DNA of 15,863 bases from Tannockella sp964369175 (GTDB lineage: Bacteria; Bacillota_I; Bacilli_A; Erysipelotrichales; Coprobacillaceae), in NCBI GenBank assembly GCA_964369175.1, contig CAYJEM010000047.1, positions 1-15,863 of the forward strand. The letters run 5' to 3'. Both the position numbers and the translations under genes were made by a program. Under the pieces are notes generated by a model that searched no databases, was not told the origin of the DNA, and was given only the letters and a program-made list of their open reading frames with translations. This document shows, piece after piece, positions 1 to 8,638 of the stretch; within the stretch, counting starts at the first letter, position 1, and each line of letters opens with the position of its first letter.

Positions 1-30
1 TTTATAAACTTGTCATACCTTCTTATAGCC

Positions 31-3000
31 TTATGGGAGTAATATAAAGTTTTTAGATTCGCTAATCGTATCTAACGAGGTACCACTCGATTTGATTGAT
101 ATACGATATGTACCCGCTTTATCATTAATAACATCTTTTGGCATTACTAATGTTAAATCATCACTAACTACTCCGTCAATAGGTTCACCGCCTGCATACT
201 TTATAATCTTTCCACTACTTAGTAAGAAATAATAATTTTTGGAAGTTATTATTGAAGATAATTGATCCGCAGAAATCAATTCATATACTTCATTTTCATT
301 CTTTTTATATAATTCAATTGTTAGAACAGAATTCGTTAATCCTTCACTATAACGTATTTCTAATGGAACCATATATGAATCATTATTAGGTTCAATTATT
401 TGATTTGTTACTGTTATATCTAATGATTTATCAACTGTTTGAAGAGGTTCAAATGATTTTTGTGTTGTTGCAACTTGTGATGTTAATCCATTTTCACGGA
501 CATCACTAATATATAAGTCAGTTTGTACTGTCATCTCAAAACCTTCAGGAAAATCAAGCTTTGTTAAAGGCATAATAAATGTATAAGTAAACGTGTTCGA
601 TGATAGCCTTCCCAGTGTATATATAAAGTATGTTTCTCCAGCTGCAGGATAATTTACTCCATCTATTGAAATATAAGCACCATCTGGTGGTGATACCGGA
701 TTCCCCTCTAAATCAACAGCAGATATCTTTAAGGCAGCATATTTATTTAGATATTTATAATCATATCCTACTGTTACATCTGCATTAACCGTTGTTGTAA
801 GTGTAAATAAATCTGCATTTGCCTCATCTACTTCGGTTACGATAGATACACTTCGAGCATTAGATATTGTAAATGGAACACTTTGAGCAGGTGCACCAGT
901 ATTTGGTTTTAAGCGAATATTGTTTTCACCCTCAATGATATAGTTTTCTTTGTTAACACTAGAAAAGTCTACTATAATTTGAATAATATGATTCCTAGTA
1001 TCTGATGTTATAGAAAATAATTGTGTTGGACTTTGTCCTGTATGATTATCTTTAAACTTTGAACCATCTAAAACTAGCTCACTTGTTGCGATGTCGACTT
1101 CATAATATAAATATTGCGATGCTCCAACTGGATTACCGTAATCATCAGTCGGTGTGTGAACTATATTTATTTTTGTTCCTATTGGAATCATGCCATTTTC
1201 TATCGAAATACTTGGGTTAGTTAAGACTGTATCACTCCCTGCTTGCGCTGTAACAAATTGAGCGGTAAATGCACTATCTTGCGTAAGTGTTAATGTATCA
1301 TTCGTTAAAATAGATGAATAGTACTTACCACCAATAATACCGCTAGATGGCACGTCAGCAATATATGGTTCTCTTTCAATATTAATTCTCACATGATATT
1401 CAACCCCAGCTTTATTTGTAAATACAACATCAACATAGCGAGTAGTATTTTCATCAAAGAAGTTATCATAATATGATAACTTAATCATAATACGATCATA
1501 TGCTCCATATAGTGTACCTACTGATGAATTTATATCAGGTACATTCGAGAAATCAAAACTATCTGTTGTCCCAATTCTTGCAACTATCCCAAATGTTTCA
1601 TCTGCTACTTCAACCGTCGAGGCATCGCCTGATATACTGTCATGATCTACTAAATTTACATTATATGGTGTTACCGAAGATACAAATAGTTGCGTAATAA
1701 ACGGAATATCTTCTAAATCAGTAAATATACTCGTTTGGTTTCCTATGCGCGGGTCTGCTACAATCGATGTTTCAAGACGACTTATATATTTTTTTTGAAG
1801 TGTTACCGTGTTGATTTGCTTTAAAGTATTATCCGTGTTTTCAATTCCTTCGATATATTTTTCCCACTCATATGTCGTGATAGATACATTCTTACCACCA
1901 TCGGTAATTAATATATCGTCAGTATACATCATTGGCATACTAAAGCTTGCTCTACTATAACCGGGAATAAACGTGTAGTCTAGATTACCAGTAATTCGAA
2001 TAGCAGTTACTTGTGAAAAGTCATCTACTTGTGTTACCCAATCAGTAACCGTAGTTATATTCCCCTCAGTAGCTGACGTTGAATAATATACGGTATAGTA
2101 ATCGCTAACCCCCGATACATTTATTGCACCTGTAAGCTTAGTACCACTTATTAGCGGTACATAAAACATACTTCCATTTGTCGGAAATATTTCTTCACTA
2201 CGATTATCAACAGTCAAAATATAATTAAAACTATTATTTGAATTATTGATTGTATCATTGGTGATTTCATAAGATGTTGCTGCTTGTGAGTTGATACTAG
2301 CCTGAGCAACGATATCACTTTTATTAATGACTATATTTACAACATCTGTTTCATTTGCTGTTGCAAGCATTGCATGGGTATCATCAATATTATAAACATC
2401 ATTTACTAAATAACGTCCAATTGCCCCAGCACTTGGAGCTGAATTAGCAATATTGTCATCAACTAAATAAAACAAATCATCTATAACGATGGAACTATTA
2501 ATTAATGAAGAATCAGCGACAAATTCTACTTCAACTGTTGGCCTTGTAATTGGTGTTTTAGACAAGTCTGAATTTACTAAGTAATCAACACTAAACAATC
2601 CAAAACCTTCACCTAAAATAATTTTATATACTTTTCCAAGTCCTTCAATTTCTAACACATTTGGATCAATTGTATATTCTATATCCTCACGTCTGTTATC
2701 AACTGTTTTATATGGTTTAATTATTTTTTCATTGTCTGCACCTGTTTTAATATTAAAGCCTTCTGGTTCAACAATATATATAATCGGATTTGGTACGTTT
2801 GTACTATTTGTATAAGGATAGTCATGAACTCCTAACTCAGCAGAAATTGTAACCGTTTGACCAGCAGTAATCTCTGAAGTTCCATTTACCACATTTTCAA
2901 GCTGTTTGTCAGTAAATATAGAATTTATTAAGTATGGTGTTTTCCAGTCACTAGCATTTGCTTTAATATTAGTATTTCTAGTAAAAAAATTACTACTACC

Positions 3001-4635
3001 ACTTATATTATCAGCAGTAAAACTTAGTCGATTAGATGCAGTAGTATTTACTGTACTATTTGCATACCCAAATACTCCACCAGTAATCCCAAGTGAGGCA
3101 GTACCTAAGACCTCTAAAGAATTTAATGCTGGGATCGAATATGTAACACTTTCGATATAATACGTTCTATCTAAGATAGTACTATCGGTTTCATCTTGGT
3201 AAACCATTGAATTATCGACATTTATATATGTAAGTATATTTTCGCCTTGTACGACATTCGTTTTATTTGTAAAAGTCTTCGTTACTTTATTTTGTCCATA
3301 AGCATCTTGGAAAACAATCGTAATTTCTGGTGGTAAATCTACATATCTTGTTGGGTAAGGTAAATTGACCGAAACTACGTCTAATTTATTTCTGCTACCT
3401 ACAGCAGTATTTCTATCAAAGTCATAATTTAAAGTAAGACCATTGGCAGCTCCGGCACCGTTATTACTTACTCCCATGATAGCAAGCAATTCTATTTGAT
3501 CTCCAGGTTGAGTTGCTTTCGTGTTATATGCTGAACTAAAATCAACAATTCCAATACTTGGTGTTTGACCTACAACTTGAACTGTATCAGTTCTAGCTGT
3601 TGCATTTGTTGGATAACCTTGGGTACCAAAGTACGGAGTAGCAGTGACCTTTGCAGAAACATTTAGTGTATTATTTATATCAAAATCTTCATCGCTAAAG
3701 AAAAATTCTGGTTTGAAAAATTCAACAACAAACTGATAGTTTGTAATTCTAATGATCAATTCTGTATTTGTTTCTTGTACTGTAATAGAATCATCTTCAT
3801 TTTCACCTAAGCTACCTGCAACATATGCCGCATATTTGCCACCTGTATTTGGCTTTGTCATAGTTACTGTCAATTCCTTAACACTAAATTGAAGTTGTGA
3901 TTGGCCAATATGAGTCGAGACAATCGTTGAGTTAATAGATGATGTTCCACCTAATGGTACTTTTTCAATACCACCTTCAGATACTGGCGGAATATACATT
4001 TCAATATATCCAGTTATATTTCTTGCTGAAGCATTCATATTATCTATTTTTTTTGTATGTGTTGTATCACCTATTTGATGACTAACCGCTAGTGGAACTT
4101 TATTAGGTGCTACAACACTACCATCACGATGTGACCAAATTGTTGAATCTAAGTCAAAACTAATAGTAATTGAATCACCTTTGATAATCGACTGTAATAA
4201 AATTGTATATGTTCCAGCAGATTCATTTATATATGTCCCTGTATCTTGTTGTATACCAGGTGTTGATGAATCAATATCATAAACAGTATAAAAGTCATCA
4301 GGTACCTCACTACGATTAATAAAAGAATCACTATATTCTAGTTCTCCAACAAATTTCAAACCTGAGGGAATCGCTATTGTTAATGTACTAGCATTAGCAA
4401 GACTTTCTGTAAAAGTAATAGTTAATTTTTCTGTTACTATTAAATCAGTTGAACTTTTCGGTACTAATGTATGTGTAACATTGCTTGAAACTTCAAGACT
4501 TGTACCACTGCTAAGCGAGGCATTAAAGATAGGTGAATCATTTAAAGCATTAATTGAAAATGGATAGTTGTAACTTGTAAATATTAATATCAAGGAAACA
4601 ATAATTAAAAATATTCTATATAATGTTTTTTTCAT
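31..4635 (-). CDS. Giant cysteine-free secreted surface protein (1,534 aa), function unknown
   Basis: This is the last and largest gene of the SipW/TasA-like locus. The N-terminus is a conventional Sec signal peptide: basic start MKK, hydrophobic stretch to about residue 21, likely cleavage after SINA (A30|L31). It lacks the [KR]-Y motif of the SipW substrates next door, so the ordinary signal peptidase may process it. The remaining ~1,500 residues are rich in Ser, Thr, Asn, Asp, Val and Ile with alternating beta-strand patterns, which suggests a chain of immunoglobulin-like or DUF11-like beta domains (for example around residues 360-450). I see no cysteine. The C-terminus ends in FILLP without an LPxTG motif, a hydrophobic anchor or a charged tail. 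AGGAGG lies six bases before the ATG, and the TAG of the preceding gene merges into it (TAGGAGG), suggesting translational coupling. It is probably a fibre-associated adhesin or matrix protein. The domain assignment is inference. A GAAGG-like site follows its stop at the window edge, so the operon may continue. Confidence 0.8.
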   Translation of the reverse strand: MKKTLYRIFLIIVSLILIFTSYNYPFSINALNDSPIFNASLSSGTSLEVSSNVTHTLVPKSSTDLIVTEKLTITFTESLANASTLTIAIPSGLKFVGELEYSDSFINRSEVPDDFYTVYDIDSSTPGIQQDTGTYINESAGTYTILLQSIIKGDSITISFDLDSTIWSHRDGSVVAPNKVPLAVSHQIGDTTHTKKIDNMNASARNITGYIEMYIPPVSEGGIEKVPLGGTSSINSTIVSTHIGQSQLQFSVKELTVTMTKPNTGGKYAAYVAGSLGENEDDSITVQETNTELIIRITNYQFVVEFFKPEFFFSDEDFDINNTLNVSAKVTATPYFGTQGYPTNATARTDTVQVVGQTPSIGIVDFSSAYNTKATQPGDQIELLAIMGVSNNGAGAANGLTLNYDFDRNTAVGSRNKLDVVSVNLPYPTRYVDLPPEITIVFQDAYGQNKVTKTFTNKTNVVQGENILTYINVDNSMVYQDETDSTILDRTYYIESVTYSIPALNSLEVLGTASLGITGGVFGYANSTVNTTASNRLSFTADNISGSSNFFTRNTNIKANASDWKTPYLINSIFTDKQLENVVNGTSEITAGQTVTISAELGVHDYPYTNSTNVPNPIIYIVEPEGFNIKTGADNEKIIKPYKTVDNRREDIEYTIDPNVLEIEGLGKVYKIILGEGFGLFSVDYLVNSDLSKTPITRPTVEVEFVADSSLINSSIVIDDLFYLVDDNIANSAPSAGAIGRYLVNDVYNIDDTHAMLATANETDVVNIVINKSDIVAQASINSQAATSYEITNDTINNSNNSFNYILTVDNRSEEIFPTNGSMFYVPLISGTKLTGAINVSGVSDYYTVYYSTSATEGNITTVTDWVTQVDDFSQVTAIRITGNLDYTFIPGYSRASFSMPMMYTDDILITDGGKNVSITTYEWEKYIEGIENTDNTLKQINTVTLQKKYISRLETSIVADPRIGNQTSIFTDLEDIPFITQLFVSSVTPYNVNLVDHDSISGDASTVEVADETFGIVARIGTTDSFDFSNVPDINSSVGTLYGAYDRIMIKLSYYDNFFDENTTRYVDVVFTNKAGVEYHVRINIEREPYIADVPSSGIIGGKYYSSILTNDTLTLTQDSAFTAQFVTAQAGSDTVLTNPSISIENGMIPIGTKINIVHTPTDDYGNPVGASQYLYYEVDIATSELVLDGSKFKDNHTGQSPTQLFSITSDTRNHIIQIIVDFSSVNKENYIIEGENNIRLKPNTGAPAQSVPFTISNARSVSIVTEVDEANADLFTLTTTVNADVTVGYDYKYLNKYAALKISAVDLEGNPVSPPDGAYISIDGVNYPAAGETYFIYTLGRLSSNTFTYTFIMPLTKLDFPEGFEMTVQTDLYISDVRENGLTSQVATTQKSFEPLQTVDKSLDITVTNQIIEPNNDSYMVPLEIRYSEGLTNSVLTIELYKKNENEVYELISADQLSSIITSKNYYFLLSSGKIIKYAGGEPIDGVVSDDLTLVMPKDVINDKAGTYRISIKSSGTSLDTISESKNFILLP

Positions 4636-4645
4636 TTATATCCTC

Positions 4646-5488
4646 CTATCTTTTTATAAAATCATCAACTGTATAGGCGATGCTACTATCCTGTTTAAAA
4701 AATACAATTTCATATGTCGAAAATGTTGATACATTAACTACAAAGCTACTTAGAGACGTACCACTACCGTTTATAATTTCTTTATTTCCATCTAATCCTT
4801 CACCAATGATACTGTTTAAACGATCTGGGTATATTGTATTAGGATAATCAATAGTTAGTGACCCAGCTAATTCGTAAGTTGATACCGTTAATATAAGAGA
4901 CTCATTTCCGACCTCGTCTTCAACTTTCAAAAAAGCATCATTAAAGGGTTGATAGAAAGTAAATGTAGCACTAAGATTTGACTCGAATGGTGCCGATGAA
5001 ATAGCCTGTACCTCGATTGTTGCCATCCTATCTACAAAGTAATTACTTGGTATCATTATATCAAAATATGTTTCATTATTTGTTGAGTTTAATACATAGC
5101 TACCATCAACAATAGTTGAATTACGAGTAATAACAACATCACTTACTTCTGTTTTACTTCCTGAAGCAGAAACAATTGAAGTAGTTATATCATAATGAAT
5201 ATCTTCATTTGTCTTACGCAATGAATCATCATAATTTCTAACTGAAAACGAAATTTTTTCACCATCTTGATAGTTGGAAATTGTATATTTTTTATTTTCA
5301 CTTGTAGCTCCAAGAACATTACTATCAAAATAAAAATCTTGAACATTAGCTACATAAGATATTGATTTGTCATCATAAAAATATTTAGAGAATGATATTG
5401 TTGACAAAATCACAAAAATCGCGAGTATAAAAACAAATAGAATCACACCTCTTTTATGAAATTTTTTTATATTGTTTAAAATACTCAT
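4646..5488 (-). CDS. TasA-like accessory subunit with SipW-cognate signal sequence (280 aa)
   Basis: A cationic N-terminus (NNIKKFHKRG) and a hydrophobic segment at about residues 14-29 lead into TISFS-KY, the same layout as the SipW-type signal sequences of its neighbours; likely cleavage is S34|K35. The following VANVQDFYFDSNVL matches the early mature region of TasA/camelysin-like proteins. Residues about 50-190 look like the jelly-roll part (TISNYQDGEKISFSV, then TFTFYQPF). The last ~90 residues are an extra C-terminal piece absent from the other two subunits, so it may be an adaptor or tip protein. I see no cysteine. The frame opens three codons upstream at 5497, but that ATG touches the AGGAG with no spacing. 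The ATG at 5488 has nine bases of spacing and is chosen. It lies 12 bases after the previous gene, whose TAG overlaps the ribosome binding site. Confidence 0.78.
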   Translation of the reverse strand: MSILNNIKKFHKRGVILFVFILAIFVILSTISFSKYFYDDKSISYVANVQDFYFDSNVLGATSENKKYTISNYQDGEKISFSVRNYDDSLRKTNEDIHYDITTSIVSASGSKTEVSDVVITRNSTIVDGSYVLNSTNNETYFDIMIPSNYFVDRMATIEVQAISSAPFESNLSATFTFYQPFNDAFLKVEDEVGNESLILTVSTYELAGSLTIDYPNTIYPDRLNSIIGEGLDGNKEIINGSGTSLSSFVVNVSTFSTYEIVFFKQDSSIAYTVDDFIKR

Positions 5489-5500
5489 TATACTCATCTC

Positions 5501-6028
5501 CTAATTTTTAACTTGTACTGCTTCAATATAGAGTTCAATAGCATCTATCTCCTTGTTATACTTAATATCTTTGCTATTTACAGTTACAACTAATGTATAT
5601 AAATGACGACTTGTTCCAATTGGAAGCATTCCACCACTAACTTGATAACTCTCACTACTTTGATTGTAAACAAAATCACCGCTTTCTATTTGATTCGTTG
5701 TTCCATTATTAATCAACGAAAAGGTTAATGGTAAATTGTTTGTTGATTTAATCGAAATACTATAATCTTGAGCTACCTCTGAATGATTGACATCATCAAA
5801 GTTTACGACTTCGAAATCAAGATACTTTTCCGTAGTTGTAGATAGGTTATCCAATCCTACAACAAATTCACTTGAATATTTACCATCAATATAAATATTT
5901 GCTACTTCTACATTTCCACTACCTGTAGCAGTAGAACTATATCTTGATAGTGTAATAGTAGAAACTAGTGCAGTTACTAAGACTGCATAAAACAGATAAA
6001 AGAGAATTCGATTTTTATTAATTTTCAT
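5501..6028 (-). CDS. TasA-like fibre subunit with SipW-cognate signal sequence (175 aa)
   Basis: It is a small exported protein. Its signal sequence has a basic start (KINKNR), a hydrophobic core at about residues 8-25, then TITLS-RYSSTATGSGNVEVAN. That arrangement, a short hydrophobic helix followed by a [LF]-[AS]-[KR]-Y box and a downstream V-A-[NQ], is shared with the 195-residue and 280-residue proteins and is the layout of SipW-processed TasA/camelysin proteins; likely cleavage is S28|R29. The mature part (~147 residues) has the jelly-roll-like pattern: YLDFEVVNFDD, then SISIKSTNNLPLTFSL, then LPIGTSRHLYTLVVTV. There is no cysteine. GGAGGG sits six bases before the ATG. The start overlaps the end of the upstream signal peptidase gene by 11 bases, so the two are translated together and this is very probably a substrate of that enzyme. 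It may be a minor or alternative fibre subunit. Confidence 0.82.
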   Translation of the reverse strand: MKINKNRILFYLFYAVLVTALVSTITLSRYSSTATGSGNVEVANIYIDGKYSSEFVVGLDNLSTTTEKYLDFEVVNFDDVNHSEVAQDYSISIKSTNNLPLTFSLINNGTTNQIESGDFVYNQSSESYQVSGGMLPIGTSRHLYTLVVTVNSKDIKYNKEIDAIELYIEAVQVKN

Positions 6029-6527
6029 TTTTTACCCTCCTCTTACTGTTTAATAATATAGGTATTTCATACATTCCAATTCCTATAAACACTAATATAA
6101 TAATTCCTATTGGTGACCCTAAAAAAGTAAATATCGAACCTATATTTTGTATTCTTAGAACATATGCCCCTTCTATATCTACTTGTGATAAAACAGTATC
6201 ATCTACAACATTATTTGCATCACCTTTTGTTATAAAACCATTGCTATCAAAACCTACTATCCGATGTGTTATATATGTATTATCATAATTAAAGATAACA
6301 ATATCATTAATTTCATAGTTGTCTTTTTCTTTAAAGACAACAACATCACCGACTTCTAATACCGGATCCATACTTCCTGATACAACTATGGCATGACTAT
6401 ATCCAAATACCTTTGGTAAGGTATCAGCAAAAGCAAAACGCATAACAATTAAATAACTATTTATTAATAGTAACAATAATAGGCAACTTATAACAAAATA
6501 ATATAATATTTTTATCATCATTTTCAT
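6018..6527 (-). CDS. sipW: SipW-like ER-type signal peptidase, module B (169 aa)
   Basis: This is a membrane signal peptidase of family S26B, which uses a Ser/His/Asp set in place of the Ser/Lys dyad of ordinary bacterial enzymes. Visible residues are SGSMDP with the nucleophile at Ser52, THRIVG with His88, and TKGDANN with Asp103. TM helices are at about residues 5-30 and 136-157, with the catalytic part outside and a short basic tail (KRRVKNEN) inside. The frame extends seven codons upstream to 6548, but that start has no ribosome binding site. The ATG at 6527 has AGTAGG seven bases before it, and this site includes the end of the preceding gene. It overlaps the following 175-residue subunit gene by 11 bases. 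By homology to Bacillus SipW it should cleave the TasA-like precursors encoded beside it. It is clearly divergent from the module A enzyme, so it is not a recent tandem copy. Confidence 0.9.
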   Translation of the reverse strand: MKMMIKILYYFVISCLLLLLLINSYLIVMRFAFADTLPKVFGYSHAIVVSGSMDPVLEVGDVVVFKEKDNYEINDIVIFNYDNTYITHRIVGFDSNGFITKGDANNVVDDTVLSQVDIEGAYVLRIQNIGSIFTFLGSPIGIIILVFIGIGMYEIPILLNSKRRVKNEN

Positions 6528-6531
6528 ACAT

Positions 6532-7959
6532 TTACCTACTCTTTGCATGAATTGTAATGCGAATTATATGCGTTAAATTTTTAGCAGTTGCCAGCTGGAT
6601 ATCATACTCATCATCACCTTCAAAAGGCCAATACCACTCAAGGATATATTTATTTGATGATTTTTTAGGTAATGTCACGATATATTTTTCCAACGTATTA
6701 ACATCTACATAATCACCACTACCATAATACGTTCCTTCATCACGTAAACGATATAGTAATGGTAAGTTGCCACCATTATCCATCATTGTCTGTTCTTGAA
6801 TATTCATTACGTATTCAACATTATAATCACTACTGTTTTTTATCGTAAATGAATACTGTCCAAAATCTCCAGGAGCAATTATTGCATTACTTCCAAATAA
6901 ATTTATATTGGTAGATGTAGACCAGCGAGTTTCATCGTCATAGACAGTTAAGTCATTCCATTGATAACTAGTACCAACTACAACTTCTACATCTTTTGGT
7001 GGCATTATATTATCTAATCCAACAACTAATCCATCAATATTTTGATGCTTGTTTCCATTGTTATCAATAACTTCACCATTTGGTTTAATTATAGTACCAT
7101 CCTCTAAGATAGAATATAAATAAAATATTGTTTCTGTTCCATCAGTTGTATATACGTGTAACCTACCATCAATAAACTTTACAATGACATCATTTTCTAA
7201 TATAAAATGGTATTTAGACTCACTTTTAATTGTTGTATTTGTAATGTTAAAATCCAACAAATTTATATATCCAGCTTGATCATATATAATTCCTTCACCA
7301 CTTAAATACCTACCATCATTTAATAGAATACCAAAGTGTGGAATAACAATACTTCCCTCTTGAAGTATGATATTGTTGAATGCAGTTAATATTGTATATC
7401 CAGGATAATATACTTCCTTTTGACCGCGAAGCCATGATGAATCATTTGTAACGATACTTATTGGCTCCTTTATTACTAGATTTTCTCCATCTACATAAAA
7501 CTGTAACTCAATAAGTGAAATGTCTTTTGAAATAGTGAATATATTATTTTCCTTATCATATTGATATTCACTAACCAAATCACTATATACGACATCAAAC
7601 TCAATACTTGAAGTGACCTCATTATTATTAATTAGTTGTAATTTATGTCTCCCATCACCAATATCAAAAAAAAACAAATCACCGCTCGCCTTTGTCGTAA
7701 CAATTCTTCTTGATTCGTTTTCCAGTATAACTTCATGTTCTTTAACAGTCTCTCCGTTTTCATCAACTACGACACCATACAATGATAAAGGGATTCTATC
7801 TTTTTGTAAGTCCACTTCAACAACTATACTATCTTGGTTAATTGAGTGCCCTAAAATAAGATACCACACAATACATGAAGTAATCGATAAAACAATTATT
7901 AATAATGGAATAATTGAATCTTTATTCTTTTTGTCTTGATATTCTTCATTTGTCATCAT
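6532..7959 (-). CDS. Membrane-anchored protein with carboxypeptidase-regulatory-like and TasA-like domains (475 aa)
   Basis: One TM helix at about residues 16-37 follows a charged start, with no SipW-type [KR]-Y box after it, so the protein probably stays anchored with its bulk outside. Residues about 55-122 read as a carboxypeptidase-regulatory-like beta domain (LYGVVVDENGETV, then VTTKASGDLFFFDIGDGRHKL). Residues 130-330 are beta-rich and unrecognised. The C-terminal ~130 residues resemble the neighbouring TasA-like subunit: IAPGDFGQYSFTIKN (361-375) against IAPGDKGEFEI, and LEWYWPFEGDDEYD (440-453) against the YWQWEYN...EEDT segment. I infer an anchor or nucleator for the fibre, a role filled in Bacillus by the unrelated TapA. 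The only cysteine is in the TM segment. AAGGGTG lies five bases before the ATG. The next gene starts inside its last codons' ribosome binding site. An ATG one codon later is also possible. Confidence 0.75.
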   Translation of the reverse strand: MMTNEEYQDKKNKDSIIPLLIIVLSITSCIVWYLILGHSINQDSIVVEVDLQKDRIPLSLYGVVVDENGETVKEHEVILENESRRIVTTKASGDLFFFDIGDGRHKLQLINNNEVTSSIEFDVVYSDLVSEYQYDKENNIFTISKDISLIELQFYVDGENLVIKEPISIVTNDSSWLRGQKEVYYPGYTILTAFNNIILQEGSIVIPHFGILLNDGRYLSGEGIIYDQAGYINLLDFNITNTTIKSESKYHFILENDVIVKFIDGRLHVYTTDGTETIFYLYSILEDGTIIKPNGEVIDNNGNKHQNIDGLVVGLDNIMPPKDVEVVVGTSYQWNDLTVYDDETRWSTSTNINLFGSNAIIAPGDFGQYSFTIKNSSDYNVEYVMNIQEQTMMDNGGNLPLLYRLRDEGTYYGSGDYVDVNTLEKYIVTLPKKSSNKYILEWYWPFEGDDEYDIQLATAKNLTHIIRITIHAKSR

Positions 7960-7980
7960 TCATTCACCCTTTTCAACACT

Positions 7981-8031
7981 CATCAAAGAATAGAATATAT
8001 CTACTCTTTGATGAAAGTTAAAACTTTCATC
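7981..8031 (-). promoter_or_regulatory. Two overlapping hairpins between the main subunit gene and module B
   Basis: In the minus-strand RNA a perfect 9-bp hairpin (GAUGAAAGU-UUUA-ACUUUCAUC, 8031-8010) starts a few bases after the stop codon of the TasA-like gene. A second hairpin of 14 bp with one G·U pair and a five-base loop (8013-7981) follows and shares four bases with the first, so the two full forms exclude each other. No U-tract follows, so this is not a standard intrinsic terminator. The position suggests RNA processing or stabilisation that lets the subunit be made in excess over module B, or partial termination. Confidence 0.5.
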
Positions 8032-8035
8032 TTCA

Positions 8036-8623
8036 TTAAGGTGCACTAGGAGCAGTTTGAGTTGCAGTAATATTTACACTAAATGTAAAGCTACCGTTTG
8101 CAAGACCTAATGCAGTATCTTCTTCATCTTGCGCTTCATCTACATTATATTCCCATTGCCAATATACTGGAATTGTATGTGATGCAACAACTCCATCAGG
8201 TGTTGGTAATGTTTTTGTACCTGTTATACTTGCTGTAATTTCATTTGTCATATCTTCGTCACTGTAGAAAACAATATTTGGAACATCACCAGCTGCGCTA
8301 ATTGGTACAATCGATATTGCATACGTATAAGCAACTTCTGTTTGACCCATTGAAATTTCAAATTCCCCTTTATCTCCAGGAGCAATTTGAGTTGTTGTAA
8401 CATTATTATTTACTTTTTTTGTATCTGCTAAATTAAATGTAAAGTTTTCGTTTGCATCATGTCCTCCAGTAAATTCAATATTACTCCACTGTGCTACATT
8501 TACTGCCCCAGTACCACTTGCAGTACTTGTATATTTAGCTAAAGTACCACTTAAAACAGTAACACTCACTAGTGATAATACAACTGCTAATACGCCTAAT
8601 CTTTTGATAAATAACTTCTTCAT
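8036..8623 (-). CDS. TasA/camelysin-like major fibre subunit, SipW-dependent (195 aa)
   Basis: The signal sequence has a basic start (MKKLFIKR), a hydrophobic core at residues 9-25, then SGTLA-KYTSTASGTGAVNVAQW. This is the SipW-cognate form, with likely cleavage A29|K30 to give a mature protein of about 166 residues. The mature part has the jelly-roll-like features of TasA/camelysin proteins: IAPGDKGEFEI (80-90), a paired-strand core, YWQWEYN (154-160) with the acidic EEDT that follows, and a final strand FSVNITATQT. There is no cysteine and no wall anchor, and it ends in a short APSAP tail. AAGGAAG precedes the ATG by six bases. It lies only 15 bases downstream of a SipW-like peptidase gene. 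It is the cleanest TasA-like protein here and the likely main structural subunit of an extracellular fibre. The family assignment is by motif reading, not by search. Confidence 0.85.
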   Translation of the reverse strand: MKKLFIKRLGVLAVVLSLVSVTVLSGTLAKYTSTASGTGAVNVAQWSNIEFTGGHDANENFTFNLADTKKVNNNVTTTQIAPGDKGEFEISMGQTEVAYTYAISIVPISAAGDVPNIVFYSDEDMTNEITASITGTKTLPTPDGVVASHTIPVYWQWEYNVDEAQDEEDTALGLANGSFTFSVNITATQTAPSAP

Positions 8624-8638
8624 AAATAACTTCCTTTC

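Noticed and set aside
2906..3160. 84-codon hydrophobic open frame on the plus strand inside the giant gene
   Set aside because: It is the complement of a Ser/Thr/Asn-rich beta-strand region, which reads as hydrophobic residues. No ribosome binding site precedes it, and the minus-strand frame is clearly coding.
7613..7939. 108-codon open frame on the plus strand
   Set aside because: It is fully antisense to the N-terminal part of the membrane-anchored 475-residue protein and lacks start signals, so it is a shadow.
7981..8031. Intrinsic terminator after the main subunit gene
   Set aside because: The stems are strong, but no U-tract follows either of them, so it was recorded as a regulatory or processing element.
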